64,000 bases of DNA from Macrotrachela quadricornifera. Taxonomy: Eukaryota > Rotifera > Eurotatoria > Philodinida > Philodinidae. Shown one piece after another: positions 11,761-22,943 of this stretch (position 1 is the stretch's first letter; each line of letters starts with the position of its first letter). The notes beneath the pieces were generated by a model. It saw only the letters and a list, made by a program, of their open reading frames with translations, did not search any database and had not been told where the DNA came from. Both the position numbers and the translations under genes were made by a program. The stretch lies in assembly GCA_022393335.1 (NCBI GenBank), contig JAJEKB010001426.1, positions 1,321,394-1,385,393 on the forward strand, written 5' to 3'.

Positions 11761-13185
11761 GGGGGCGCATAAGGAGTCAAATTTGCCCATAGGACTCTTA
11801 TCGGTCTATCCTCATCGAATCATATATCAAGTGAAAGAACGTATTCAAATTAGCATGTTGACACTCTCTTTATAGGATTTTCGTTGAATTTCCGAAGCAA
11901 ATTACTATTCACAAAGTAACTCAACTTTGGTCATAAATTCAATAATCAACCTTATCACAAGGGATTCGGTTTTAGAGAAAATTAATTATTCGATAGTTTT
12001 TAAATACGACTTCAAATTCTATATATGAATTAACAATCGGTTGCTTGACTTAGTAAGGAGAAGAATTGATATACTTTTAGGCACTTTTGATATAGGTCCT
12101 ATATTTACCATCAACTTTTATCTTTTAACAAATATTTTGTCATAAAAATTAAACTAAACTCAATTCTAGTCTTGTTCATTTGATAGTCCTTTTTTAAAAG
12201 CTACAGAACTGTATATTACCTAAAGTCTAAAAAATATGGCCACTATGAAAATTTCTAGTCATATTGTGCTGGAGATATGATTTTATTAACGTTCTTGCCT
12301 GTTTTTGACTAGCAATGAGCCTTTTTCTGTCAATAAAGTCCTAGTTTAAATCAAAACTAACATCAGATTTGGAGTCAGCATCGAAAACTGAGTCGATTCA
12401 TGTGTATTTCAAATCTATTCAAGAACTTGCATTTTTCTCGAAAATTCATTCCTTTTCCCTTCAGGGTACCTCAAAAAGGCCGAAGCAAAATGAAAATTCT
12501 CGGATGTATTTGAAATATAGATGATTCAACTCAGTTTTCGATGCTGAATCCCAATCTGATACTAGTTTTGATTTAAACTAGGGCTTTATTAACAGAAAAA
12601 GGCTCATTGCTAGTCAAAAACAGGCAAAAACATTAAAAAAGTCATATCTCCAGCACAATATGACTAGAAATTTTCGTAGTGACCGTATTTTTTAGACTTT
12701 AGGTAATATACAGTTCTGTAGCTTTTAAAAAAGGGCTATAAAATGAACAAGACTAGAATTGTGGTTACTTTAATTTTTATGACAAAATATTTGTTAAAAG
12801 ATAAAAGTTGATGGTAAATATAGGACCTATATCAAGAGTGCCTAAAAGTGTATCAATTCTTCTCCTTACTAAGTCAAGCAGCCGATTATTGATTCATATA
12901 TAGAATTGAAGCTCTGTTTATAAACTATCAAATAATTAATTTCACAGCTATTTTTTACAATCAATTTTTTCTAAAACCAAATCCACTGTGATAAGGTTGA
13001 TTATTGATTTTATGACCAAAAATGAGTTACTTTGTAAATAGTAATTTGCTTCGGAAATTCAACGAAAATCCTATAAAGAGAGTGTCAACATGCTAATTTG
13101 AATACGTTCTTTCACTTGATATATGATTCGATGAGGATAGACCGATAAGAGTCCTATGGGCAAATTTGACTCCTTATGCGCCCCC
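11761..13185. mobile_element. 1.4-kb near-perfect palindromic (foldback) element
   Basis: The left arm (about 11761-12440) and right arm (about 12500-13185) are reverse complements. The first 180 bp from each end are almost identical, and a short spacer lies near 12474. The ends start GGGGGCGCATAAGGAGTC on both sides. One arm carries small indels relative to the other, for example an extra 20-odd bp near 12940. No long frame exists inside. Similarity between flanks may extend a little further (GAAATAAAGGAA against GAGGTAAAGCAGGC). The best guess is a non-autonomous foldback DNA element. An inverted duplication of genomic DNA or an assembly artefact at a hairpin is the alternative. Confidence 0.75.
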
Positions 13186-14584
13186 GCCTGCTTTACCTCA
13201 AATTTTCTTTTGTTGATGTGGAAATTTATGTCAAGCATTTATTTGGTAGTAAACATATCTCAAACATTTTTTAATTCAGAAGGTGTGTCTCAAACTTTCT
13301 GTCATCTAAAGAAAATATATCTCAAAATATTCTTTCATTCGAAGGAATTCTATCACAAAGTCTCTTTCATGTAGGAGAGAAATGTATTTCAAATTTAACC
13401 TTACTTCAATTCGGAAGGTATTCCATATTAGACTTTGCTTCAGCTGGAAGAAAACTTTTCCCTCACATATTTCTTAACTCCGGATGACAACTCTCCAGTT
13501 TCATCCGCATTTATGGTCCAAAAATAAGACTGGTCGTCGCACATGCCAGTCTACTTCCCTCTTTAGTCCATTTTTTTATTTTAAAAATATTTTTGCTTGA
13601 ATATTGTGAGCGAACAAGTGATATAATTATTTTAGTTACATGTTATTGGTCTGATCATCGAGTTTTGAGCGATTTTTTAATTTTCTCCCGCTTTGAAAAG
13701 CATCGCGCTCGTGCTTTGAGTACATCGTGCAGCCACTGAAATTAGCATCAGCTTTCACGATTGGATCATTTCCTATCACCTTCAAACTTAATATAGCTAT
13801 CACATTACTATGTTTTAACCATATGCAATAATTTTTTGATGTCTACAACAATCATATACGAGTGTCTGAGCCCAAAAATTTATCTAGAACATCGCCATAT
13901 AGAAAAGGAAAAAGAAACCAACACTTGTTCACTTAACCTTTAGGAAACTCTTTCAGTTTCTCTGAACTAAACGAACAACAATCAAATTTTTACTATCCAG
14001 ATTGAGTTTTAAGAAGTAATTGGTACCTTTAATCATTCATCTCTTCGGAATCTCTGGATGATCGGATTGATAGTCTTTAGATCCTTGTGTTTTTTTACCT
14101 TTAAATTTTGATTCTGACACATACAACCATATTTTATTTCATATGACTCTCCTTCAATCGGATGAACAAGATCTTATGCATACTGAAACGTAACAAGTGC
14201 AAATGAGCCATGGAAAGACTGTAAATGGAAAATCAAACTAAAAATCGAGAGAGAATGAATCAACATAGTTTAGAGGTATTGTCTCGGTTTTGAGGATTCT
14301 TCTAGAAAACATTTTCTTTTGTTTAAAATAAACCAGCGCACACATCACATATAACATCGTTCTACAATAAAAAAGAAACGCACACCTGTATCTCACCATT
14401 AATATGTAAGATGTTATACAAAAACAAACATAACAAAAGAAATTATCGAAGATATTATATTCGAAAGAAAGGATAGATTCAGTAATAGTAATGAGTAGTA
14501 TCAAATCCAGTGGAAAAAGAGAAATAAGAGAAGAGAGATATTCTGTACGTGAGAGTTGTATTAGCTGTATAATGGACCAATTCA
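13186..14584. other. Intergenic, nothing recognised
   Basis: No convincing gene. It forms the 3' flank of the minus-strand thrombospondin-repeat gene that ends at 14585. Confidence 0.45.
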
Positions 14585-17500
14585 TCATACGGTAGAGCAA
14601 CTTGGATAGAAACAAGGACGAAATCCGGCTGTGTCACTGTTTGGCGTACAAGTAGAGCAGTTGGAACTAAACATATCGATACACAAACGCTCTCGCATGT
14701 ATGTACCAGTGCCGCAAGAAACAGAGCATGCACCATTCACCCAATGTGACCACGTGCAATCTAGGAAAGAAGAAAGTTTGATGGTATGAATAATGTGAGT
14801 AGAAAAGTGTCTTATTTAATTGTCTAGAACCTAATGTGCCATTCTAGGATATCACTCTCAAGAGTTAATTACATGAGGAGACACAAACCAATTAATTACT
14901 CGCAAATGCGACCTTATAATGTGAAGATTATTTTACCACTCTTTTTTTTGCTTTCTCCTTTCCTACAATGAACGATTGAGTACGGCAAAAGATAAAAACT
15001 TTCTGATATTAATTTCCGAAAAATTAAAAGTAGACTATCAGATCATATAAGACTAATTTCAAAATGAATTGCCTAGTCTGATTCAATCTGATCTGGAAAG
15101 ATTTTTCTGTCCGATAGAATGGGCTTAACTTTTCCTGACACCAACTAGATCAAAGTTTATTTCTCTTCTAAGGGAAGATTTCTCGTGTAAAAACAAGAGA
15201 AAATCAGGTTTTGATCAGAATTTTAGTAAAAACCAATAAATTCCAATGTGAATATTTGATTAGAACTAGACTAGCTACTTCTTAATTTATTTTAACCATA
15301 CTTTTATCGACGTAGTTTATTTTTAATCTATTGGAAAGTCAAAAATTTGTTCTCGACCCGACCAACTAAGTATGATAACGATGCTTTTTAATCTTTATTC
15401 TAAATAAGGAAAGCTATTATATGAAGATAGCTAGTATTTAAAGTACAAGATTTAGCGCGATGGTCATGAACTATATGTTTCTCGAGTTTTCAGTTACAAA
15501 CTTGAGGTTGGAAAAATTTTTGCTCAATACCGTATCAGCTCAATAAATGTTACTAGCATCACTACATATATCAAGCTATAATATATTATTCATCAGAAAT
15601 CCTTGTTCATTATCAATAATCTTGATTTAGTCGAAGATCTAGCGAATGCACTTTGTCTTTTCAATGCGATGGATGATTTGAACTATCGCTTACGCTATTT
15701 CTAGAAGCCTTAAAATTGACTGCCTTTATTCAATTTGAGTTGAACGAACACAATGAACTGGCTGATCGGCTCGAATCGAACTACTGCGATCGTTCTGAAT
15801 TTAAAGCTTGTGAACCACAGAAACCTTTTCAGTAAAACAGTTATTTAAGTTGAAAACAATAGTCTGAATTGTGATAGTCTGAATTCTCACCGCTCTATTT
15901 TTTGCACCACATTTCTGGCCGATATGAAAACACCGAATGAATATTCTGACTTTGGCAGATTCGCTCGAGAAACTTTTCGTGGAAAGTTATTCGGTATATT
16001 TTCTAAGCTCTCCTTGATAGCACATTATTTTCCTAAACTGAGATCATATGATTGTTTGTTACTGTAGTTTCTCACAATTTTATTTCGGCTTTCTTACCAG
16101 AACTCCTCATGAGATGGGGCAAACTTTCCGTCCCATCCCATGGTCTAATAATAGAAAGACAATGATGGTTCTGTTCCACCACAAGTGTAAAATTTGTTTG
16201 CCGTCGCCTTTTCTATGCATGATCTTATGAAGCATCGCGTAGCGAAAGTTCTTTTCATTTTCCCAAGACAGCATTTACTGGTGACAAAATAGTCCTATTA
16301 AAAGCATAATTCTAATATTTGTTTGAGAAGCGAATACGACCAAAGGCGGCGATTTTTGAAGTAGTATTAAGAAGGAAATCTCGAAAAACGTATAATTCAC
16401 TATAATAAAATTGATTTTTCGAGTGAAAGAAGAAGAAGAAAATTTTTTATTTAATATTCAGCCGCCTGAGGCGGCTATGCTTGCAACTGTCAAATATTTT
16501 GAAAGGTGAACATAAACTTCAGAACATTTATCACATTGGAAGCTGCTCTATGCGTCCTGAATTATGAAATTGACAAATACTATTCCCTATTTTCATAAAT
16601 AAAAATTTCAAAATTTCTATTTATTGGGGGTGTATACTCCCTCAGACCCTACTTCCATGGCTCTTGGCTCTATACAATAGCACTTTCCTAAAATACAAAA
16701 AAGGAAAATCGCAAAACAACAATACTATTACCAGCAAAAGAGATTACTAATTATATATACAAATACAATACAGAAAATCAACGGAAATAATGCTTTGATC
16801 TACCTGACTGCCGAATACAACATTTATATAGAATAATCTTTTACTTAACAATATTGGTCGGATATCTCATGGGATGACAAGTTTTTCGAGAGTGTCCCGT
16901 CCTATCCAATCTCATGTGGGGCTCTGTTTCTTACTATATGTAGCATATATTTCGCACAGACATAATAGAAGACAAACCCAAAGTAACACGACGTTGTAGT
17001 CTTATGAAATTTTCATTGCAGAGACAGATAGGAAAATGAAAACATTTCATAAAAATAAATGGCGAAAAACACTGATAAGGGAACTATTGTGTCATTACTA
17101 TAGTGTTCAGACAATAGAAATGGTTAACGAAGGGTTTAACTCGACAGTTATAGGCTTGGAAAAATAAACAATGATCCAGGCAGTTCTACTGAACGGCTCG
17201 GGTCAATTTTGATCGTCTATAGTGATATTGGTGAGGAAAAAGGCTACTAATGAAACTCTGATAGAATGAAAGAGAGAGGAGTTCGATTTATTATCAACTG
17301 AACTATAGAGCCTACCTGTTATTATTAATGCTGAAGTTGATAATGGGCTACTGTCAACAGTCACCGTGGTTGTGGTTGTTGTTATTGTTGTAGCTAAATG
17401 AAAAAAATAGTGCTTTACCAAATAAAGATTTTTCAACGAAAACAATGATAAAGTCTCAATACTGAATTCACTCTGCGATACATTCATTTTCATTCATTGA

Positions 17501-19334
17501 TAAAAGGGGGTGAACATAAGACAAAAAAAGGATCCCATTGACGATAATAGTAGATCTATGCTTAATAAAAACAAATCGATCGAAAGCTGAAGACCCACAA
17601 GCATCTTAAAATGAAGTTAGTGATGTCTGGAGGTTTTGGTGTCCGAGCCTGGACCCAAACATTCGTGGTTCGGTCCTAAGGGAACTCCCCTTCTTTCCTA
17701 ACTACCAGAAAAAACGTTTTTTATCGATTTTTCGATTTTCATTCTTAAACTTGTATCGAGTTGTACTGTATCCGTACCGCAAGAAATAGAAACATGCCAT
17801 GTCGTATAATTCCTGAAAAAGCCAAGTTTCGAAAGCCTATACTGATAATTATAAACAATGGAAAAAAAATAAAAAATGACTAAAAGAAGAAACAATTTTT
17901 TTTCTTTTTTTTACGTATTTTCGAAATCAGTGTTTGAACAGAAAAAAAAATTTTCTCCCTTTTTCTCCGAAATGATTAGATTAATTGAGCTGAAAAATTT
18001 TTAATAAGTACTTCGACTAAATTGGAATGTGTCTTCTTTTCCTTTTCTTGAAATGTCGTTTCTAAAAACTTTGGCAGAATTTAGAAAAAATGGTACTGTC
18101 GAAAACTCAAAGTTTTTGACGAGGTCTTCAGTATTCTGCGTCTTCCACTGTATAAAAACGATATTTTTCAATAAAAAATAAAACCCCCACTCTGTTAGGG
18201 ACCTAATTACTACAGAAATAATTTCTGCTCAAAAAAATGAAGTATCAATTTTTGCGTGTGAGAAAATCTTTGGACAACTTTGACCCTTAGAATCCCAAAA
18301 ACTCCCAAAAGAAGGCATCGGAGCAATTTGAGTCTATGACAACTTTACTCTACTGATTGAGATCTATCTACCGTGAGAGTTTCATAAAATGTCACCCAAC
18401 CATTCCTTGGAAACCCTCGAATGGGGATCCTCTTATACTTCAAACCAGAGTTCGGGTTTGATATATGCCTATATGTACGTGCTATAAAGAGACATACATG
18501 TTATAATTAAGATAGACGAATTACTTCAATTTTAGTACTTTCAAACCTTAGGAAGCGAATCTACTTACTCGTAGCTGAAGTGCTCGTTGTAGTAGCTGTT
18601 GCTATCACTGTTGTCCTTCCTGTCGTAGTTGTTGCTCTCGTTGTTGTTCTTGCTGTTGTAGTTGTTGCTCTTGTTGTTGTTGTTCTTGCTGTCGTAGTTG
18701 TTGCTCTTGTTGTTGTCCTTCCTGTTGTAGTTGTTGCTCTTGTTGTTGTTCTTGCTGTCGTAGTTGTTGTTTTCACTGATGTGCTTGGTGTAACTGTTTC
18801 AAGAGAAGATAAAAAAATTATTTTCGTTGAGATTTTTCTACAAGACCTCAACCTGTTGCAATTGGTGGGCAAACTAATTTGTTCGCCAAAGCCAGAGGAT
18901 AGCAAATTGGCTGGCCACAGCGTGTGCTATCGACACAAACTGTACTGTCGATAGGACATGTCGTATTATCCTCATTGCATCGTACAACAGTCGTGCAGGA
19001 AAAAACGGCTGAAGCACAGATTCCTTCACTTCTATATGATGTCAATGAAAGACATTCGCAATCAAGGTTAGATGAACATGGTGTTCGCCGAGAATTACAC
19101 TCAGTAAAATTGCATGTTGCTGTGGCTATAGTAGCTAACAAAAATCATAATGAAAAATAGGGAAAAGTAAACGTAATTATCAGCTAACTATTTGATTGTT
19201 CTTGTTGCTGTGAATTGTTTCTATTACATGGAAGAACAATATGCATATATGATCTGGAAGATGGCGCTTAGTACTTACGCTAGAGTTAGAAGATACAGCA
19301 AAAGTATGAAAACTACGCTCGAAGTTTTCGTCAT
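14585..19334 (-). CDS. Secreted modular protein: Cys-rich + Thr-rich mucin-like + thrombospondin type-1 domain (5 exons)
   Basis: Proposed exons: 19334-19279, 19134 (or 19119)-18853, 18793-18569, 17393-17316 and 14760-14585. The predicted protein has about 270 residues. Exon 1 encodes a signal peptide (MTKTSSVVFILLLYLLTLA) and ends at a GTAAGT donor. Exon 2 carries about 13 Cys (NFTECNSRRTPC to CYPLALANKLVC). Exon 3 is almost pure Thr-rich repeat (TTTTARTTTRA type), a likely O-glycosylated stalk. Exon 4 is also Thr-rich. Exon 5 is a thrombospondin type-1 domain, CTWSHWVNGACSVSCGTGT with Cys-rich remainder and a TGA stop at 14585. The joins 2-3, 3-4 and 4-5 are all phase 1 and restore frame exactly, with introns of 59, 1175 and 2555 bp. 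The exon 1-2 join is unresolved: exon 1 ends in phase 2 but the visible acceptors need phase 1. It should act outside the cell as an adhesive or matrix-type protein (inference). Confidence 0.7.
14761..17315. other. Unusually long intron 4 with hairpins
   Basis: This 2555-bp intron is many times longer than the 55-80-bp introns elsewhere in the window. It has a perfect hairpin AGCCGCCTGAGGCGGCT at 16460-16476. Two partly palindromic patches built on CATGRGATG...CCCATCC lie at about 16105-16142 and 16868-16915. It probably holds decayed transposon DNA; no coding exon was recognised. Confidence 0.45.
17740..17812 (-). pseudogene. Relic thrombospondin type-1 exon
   Basis: Within intron 3 of the modular gene, the minus strand reads TTTTTCAG then TTWHVSISCGTDT, aligning with the real exon (CTWSHWVNGACSVSCGTGT). 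The first Cys codon TGC reads TAT, part of the loop is lost, and the frame does not match the phase-1 pattern. It looks like an old duplicate exon that has decayed. Confidence 0.5.
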
Positions 19335-20899
19335 TGTTATAGATACGTTGAATCTGTAAGTCAGAAGTTTCGTTCTTTTTCAAGTTCACTCAACGATTCT
19401 ATACCAATGATGCAGGATACTATATAGAAATAATAAAACAATTTTATTATTTCAAAACGAAATAAGACTGTTCTTCCTACAAAATAAAATAAATGACGCA
19501 CATTTTCTTTTAATAGACGAAACATTTTAGAGAAATTTCAAGTGTTTATAAAGAGCAAAAAACTACTGAAAAGTTTCGAGTGTGTTTAGTTACTCATTCA
19601 GTTGATTAAAAAGTAAAAAAATAAAAGTCAGTTTTATTTTATTTCTATTTTAGCCGCCAAAAAAACAATCTTGAGGGTGAGGGTGGGGGGTGAGGATGAG
19701 TTTCGATTTTATAATTAATCAAAAAAGAAAGCATATATAATGGATTCAGTAGAACCTTCTATAATCATTTTAGTTGTCTACAAGTGATTCGATTCTATAT
19801 GATTAGTTGGAATACATCTACTTGACATACTGGATTTAGCACGTACGACTAAATCAAAAGAATCACAAAAACAGAAAGGGAATCGACTTCATATTTTCCA
19901 ATAACCAGTTGGATATTCTACCATTAAACTACCTGATTATATTGTTATAATTAATGAGGAGGTTTGTTGCATATTAAAGACTGTTCAATATTGGCGTCGC
20001 ACAATAGTTACAATTCCCTTATGTCCTTGATTGTCAGTGAATATGGGAACTGTTGATAGGTTATACGTCTTGGTGTTTTGACAGTGTCATTTAATATTTT
20101 ATTATTTTTGTTTCATTTTGTGAATCGTACTTTACGTATGAGTGAATGCTTTAGCGTTGAATAATTAATTTTAGTGTATTTGTAATATTCACATGAAATA
20201 AAATTTTTCAATTTTCTTTCTTCTGTCTGTCCTGTTTGACTAGCGTTATCCGGCAAACATCGCGAGGAGGTGGGCTTGATTTGTTTCCCATTAAAAATTT
20301 AACTAGTGTGTTTAAATAGGAAGTTTTTTTGCTGATAATAATTCAGAATGAGCAGATTACTGACAATCAACGAAGAGATTTGATATTAAAAGCCCATGGA
20401 TTCGACTATTTGAATTCGGAATGATGTTTGCCTTTGGATTTTGGGATGTGATATTGATATCATTCATAGCTGTCGGATTCAAGAAGTGTTTATAGTACTC
20501 AATGTTAATGTTTTTATAACAGCTTAGGAACGTCAATATGTTAATCTTCTCGAACACAGTATTGTGTGTATTCACTCAGCATGTGTCGGAAAAATTGCTC
20601 GTAATATTGGTTTCGGAGCTCAATGCTCGAGTAGGTCGAAAATGTATGTAATTGAAATTAATTGTTCGAATAGGTTAAGTTGAATTATGAAGAAGACCTC
20701 ACTTATTTTATTTGAGTTATCCATGCAAAAGGATGCTTCGTGCATATAGAAAAGATCTTTAGTTGAAATGCTTTACTTAGTGGTGGAGATTCAGTAGAAT
20801 GGATCATTACATCTACTCAATCACAAGGTTTTCGTCAACTTTTTCTTACCATAAAGAAGAAGAAAATTTTATGGTCGATTAGTTAAATGATTAAGACAT
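19335..20899. other. Intergenic, nothing recognised
   Basis: AT-rich sequence upstream of the modular gene; its promoter should lie just above 19334. A G-rich run (GAGGGTGAGGGTGGGGGGTG) occurs at about 19672. The Penelope relic begins in its last few hundred bases, without a sharp left end. Confidence 0.45.
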
Positions 20900-22351
20900 A
20901 AACTTCGTCTTTTCAATGTCATTATTCGAAAAATTGACAAATCAAAATTGTTTCATTTAAAGAAACGGGAAGATTATCGAAAAAAGTCAATCGAATATAT
21001 GGAAAAGACACAAGCTTATAAATGTCTTGGGAGTAATGATTCTTTTCCTGATTTAATTAAGGATACGAATCAATATTTATTAGATTTACGTCTGACCAGG
21101 TGGGTTAGTCAAAAACAATATGAACAATTATCTATTAAATCTAATGAAGTAGAATTAGCTCATTTATATTATTTACCAAAAGCTCATAAAGCTGATACTC
21201 CTCTTCGTCCAATTATGTCTGTTCTCAAGCATCCAACAACTAAAATTTCAAAGTTCTTAGATGATCTCTTGAGACCTTTGTTTGATAAAATGGTACTAGA
21301 AACAACAGTGACGTCTGGCTTCGGATTACTTCAACGTGCCAAAGAATAGCCAGTACTAAATCTACGTCAAGGGACTATTTTCAGTACCATTGATATCACT
21401 GATCTTTATACCATAGTTCCACAAATAGAGGGGAGTGTTCTCGCTAAGAAAAATGCTAGATCATTTGAAATTAAAACAAATTGGTGGGTGAAAAATTAAG
21501 ACAACTATTTGTTTGAGTCGATTTGTGATGCAAAGTAATTATTTTTCCTATGATGGTGAATATTATCATCAAATTGGTAGTGGAGCAATGGATTCTCCAC
21601 TTACTTTATCGATTGCTAATTGTTATAGGCTTTTCTTTGAAAGAGATATTGTCAAACAAGTACATGATAGTAGTGGGTTGTATTTTTAATATATTGATGA
21701 TATTTTTCTTACAATTAATGAAACAAATCAATGATCGACGAAATGAATTTGATACAAATATTCACTCGTCTGCTAATATTAGTATAACGACCGTTAGGAG
21801 ACATCCCGATCTTTTCTTCTTCTCGTGTTGTCTTTGTTTCTACCTCTCCCTATGACATCATTGATATCATCTCTTTCAATTGTCGTTCCCAACCCTCGTT
21901 TCTTTTGTTATGCATTCTATAAATACATGTGTGGTTTTTCTCTTTCTTTAGTCCAATTATAGATGTGTGATTTTCATGAAAATAAACGAAAAGAGAGTCA
22001 TATCCTAACAATTACAACTAAAATTTTCTTGATTTACATATAGAAAACCATGATGGCTGCTTATTTATCAAAGACTATCATAAACCATCATATGAACTAT
22101 ATTATTTACCATCTAATTGTATTCATCCATAGCATATGAAATCTCTTATTCAAGACATACTGACAATTGATCACGCTAAAATAATGTTTCTTCATTTTAC
22201 GTATTGTCAGAATATGCGAACATTTAGAATGAAATTTCATCATTTATGGAATAGATATTTTGGAGAATCACCGATCAATGAAATTATTCCAGTTCTAGAA
22301 ACGAAAAATGTTGATAATTTAGGAAAACGTTTAGGACGTACTCGTGAATGA
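20900..22351 (+). pseudogene. Penelope-like element RT, decayed
   Basis: The order is typical of a Penelope-like RT. An N-terminal DKSKLFHLKKREDY segment is at about 20930. LYYLPKAHKADTPLRPIMS and TKISKFLDDLLRP follow in an open stretch of 133 codons (20948-21349). After a stop comes STIDITDLYTIVPQIEG (motif A), then heavily interrupted sequence through motif B and the catalytic region (about 21560-21720). The C-terminal FIKDYHKPSYELYYLPSN is followed by an open stretch (22136-22351). Several stops and frame breaks make it dead. No GIY-YIG nuclease domain was seen downstream, which would fit the endonuclease-lacking Penelope-like groups known from bdelloids, although loss by truncation cannot be excluded. 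Confidence 0.75.
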
Positions 22352-22912
22352 AAGTCAAATTATATTTGTTTTCTTTTATTATAATGAAATATATTGTAGT
22401 AGAGTTTAAGGGACAAAATCATTTAATTCAATGTGGAAGGAAGGGAAGAACAACAGAGGGACATATGCCAACATAAAATATATCGGCATAAGTTCAATAA
22501 AACAATATCACGTACTTATAGTCCAACCAACATTATCATTTGATCTCCAGATCAAGATTCAATATATTATAGTAATAACCACGTGCTTGAGCAAGATTTT
22601 ACGACAAATTTACTATTTACCAACCTTAGTTTGAACATTTGTATTAATATGTATAATTTAAGTAAATAGATAGGCTATACAATCGGTTGAAATGGTAATT
22701 CAATTAAGTATGCAATCAATTGACTGTGATTATGAAAGAGAAAATATTGGCTATATTCGTCGCCACTGTTCGTGTATGAAATATTTATTAGTAGAACGTT
22801 TGTTCATATTAAATTGGTTAATAGATAACTTGAACAAGTAACATATCTTTGAACCTCGAAAGATAATAATTATTATCTATCAAGCGGATTATAATAATAA
22901 ATGACAATTTTC
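22352..22912. other. Intergenic between two retroelements
   Basis: AT-rich, no gene seen. The end of this stretch is the target into which the LINE inserted. Confidence 0.5.
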
Positions 22913-22943
22913 ATTCCCGAAATAGACTACATTAACAAAGCAT
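22913..22943. repeat. Left target-site duplication of the LINE (31 bp)
   Basis: A 31-bp sequence starting ATTCCCGAAATAGAC is repeated without mismatch at 25044-25074, on the far side of the LINE poly(A) tract. Confidence 0.9.

Noticed and set aside
14238..14736. Longer minus-strand frames overlapping the TSR exon
   Set aside because: They read the TSR exon in the wrong frame; the frame giving CTWSHW and the SCG core, with a proper acceptor, is the coding one.
18580..18954. A 124-codon Val/Leu-rich plus-strand frame
   Set aside because: It is the antisense of the Thr-rich exon of the minus-strand modular gene; the repeat keeps several frames open.
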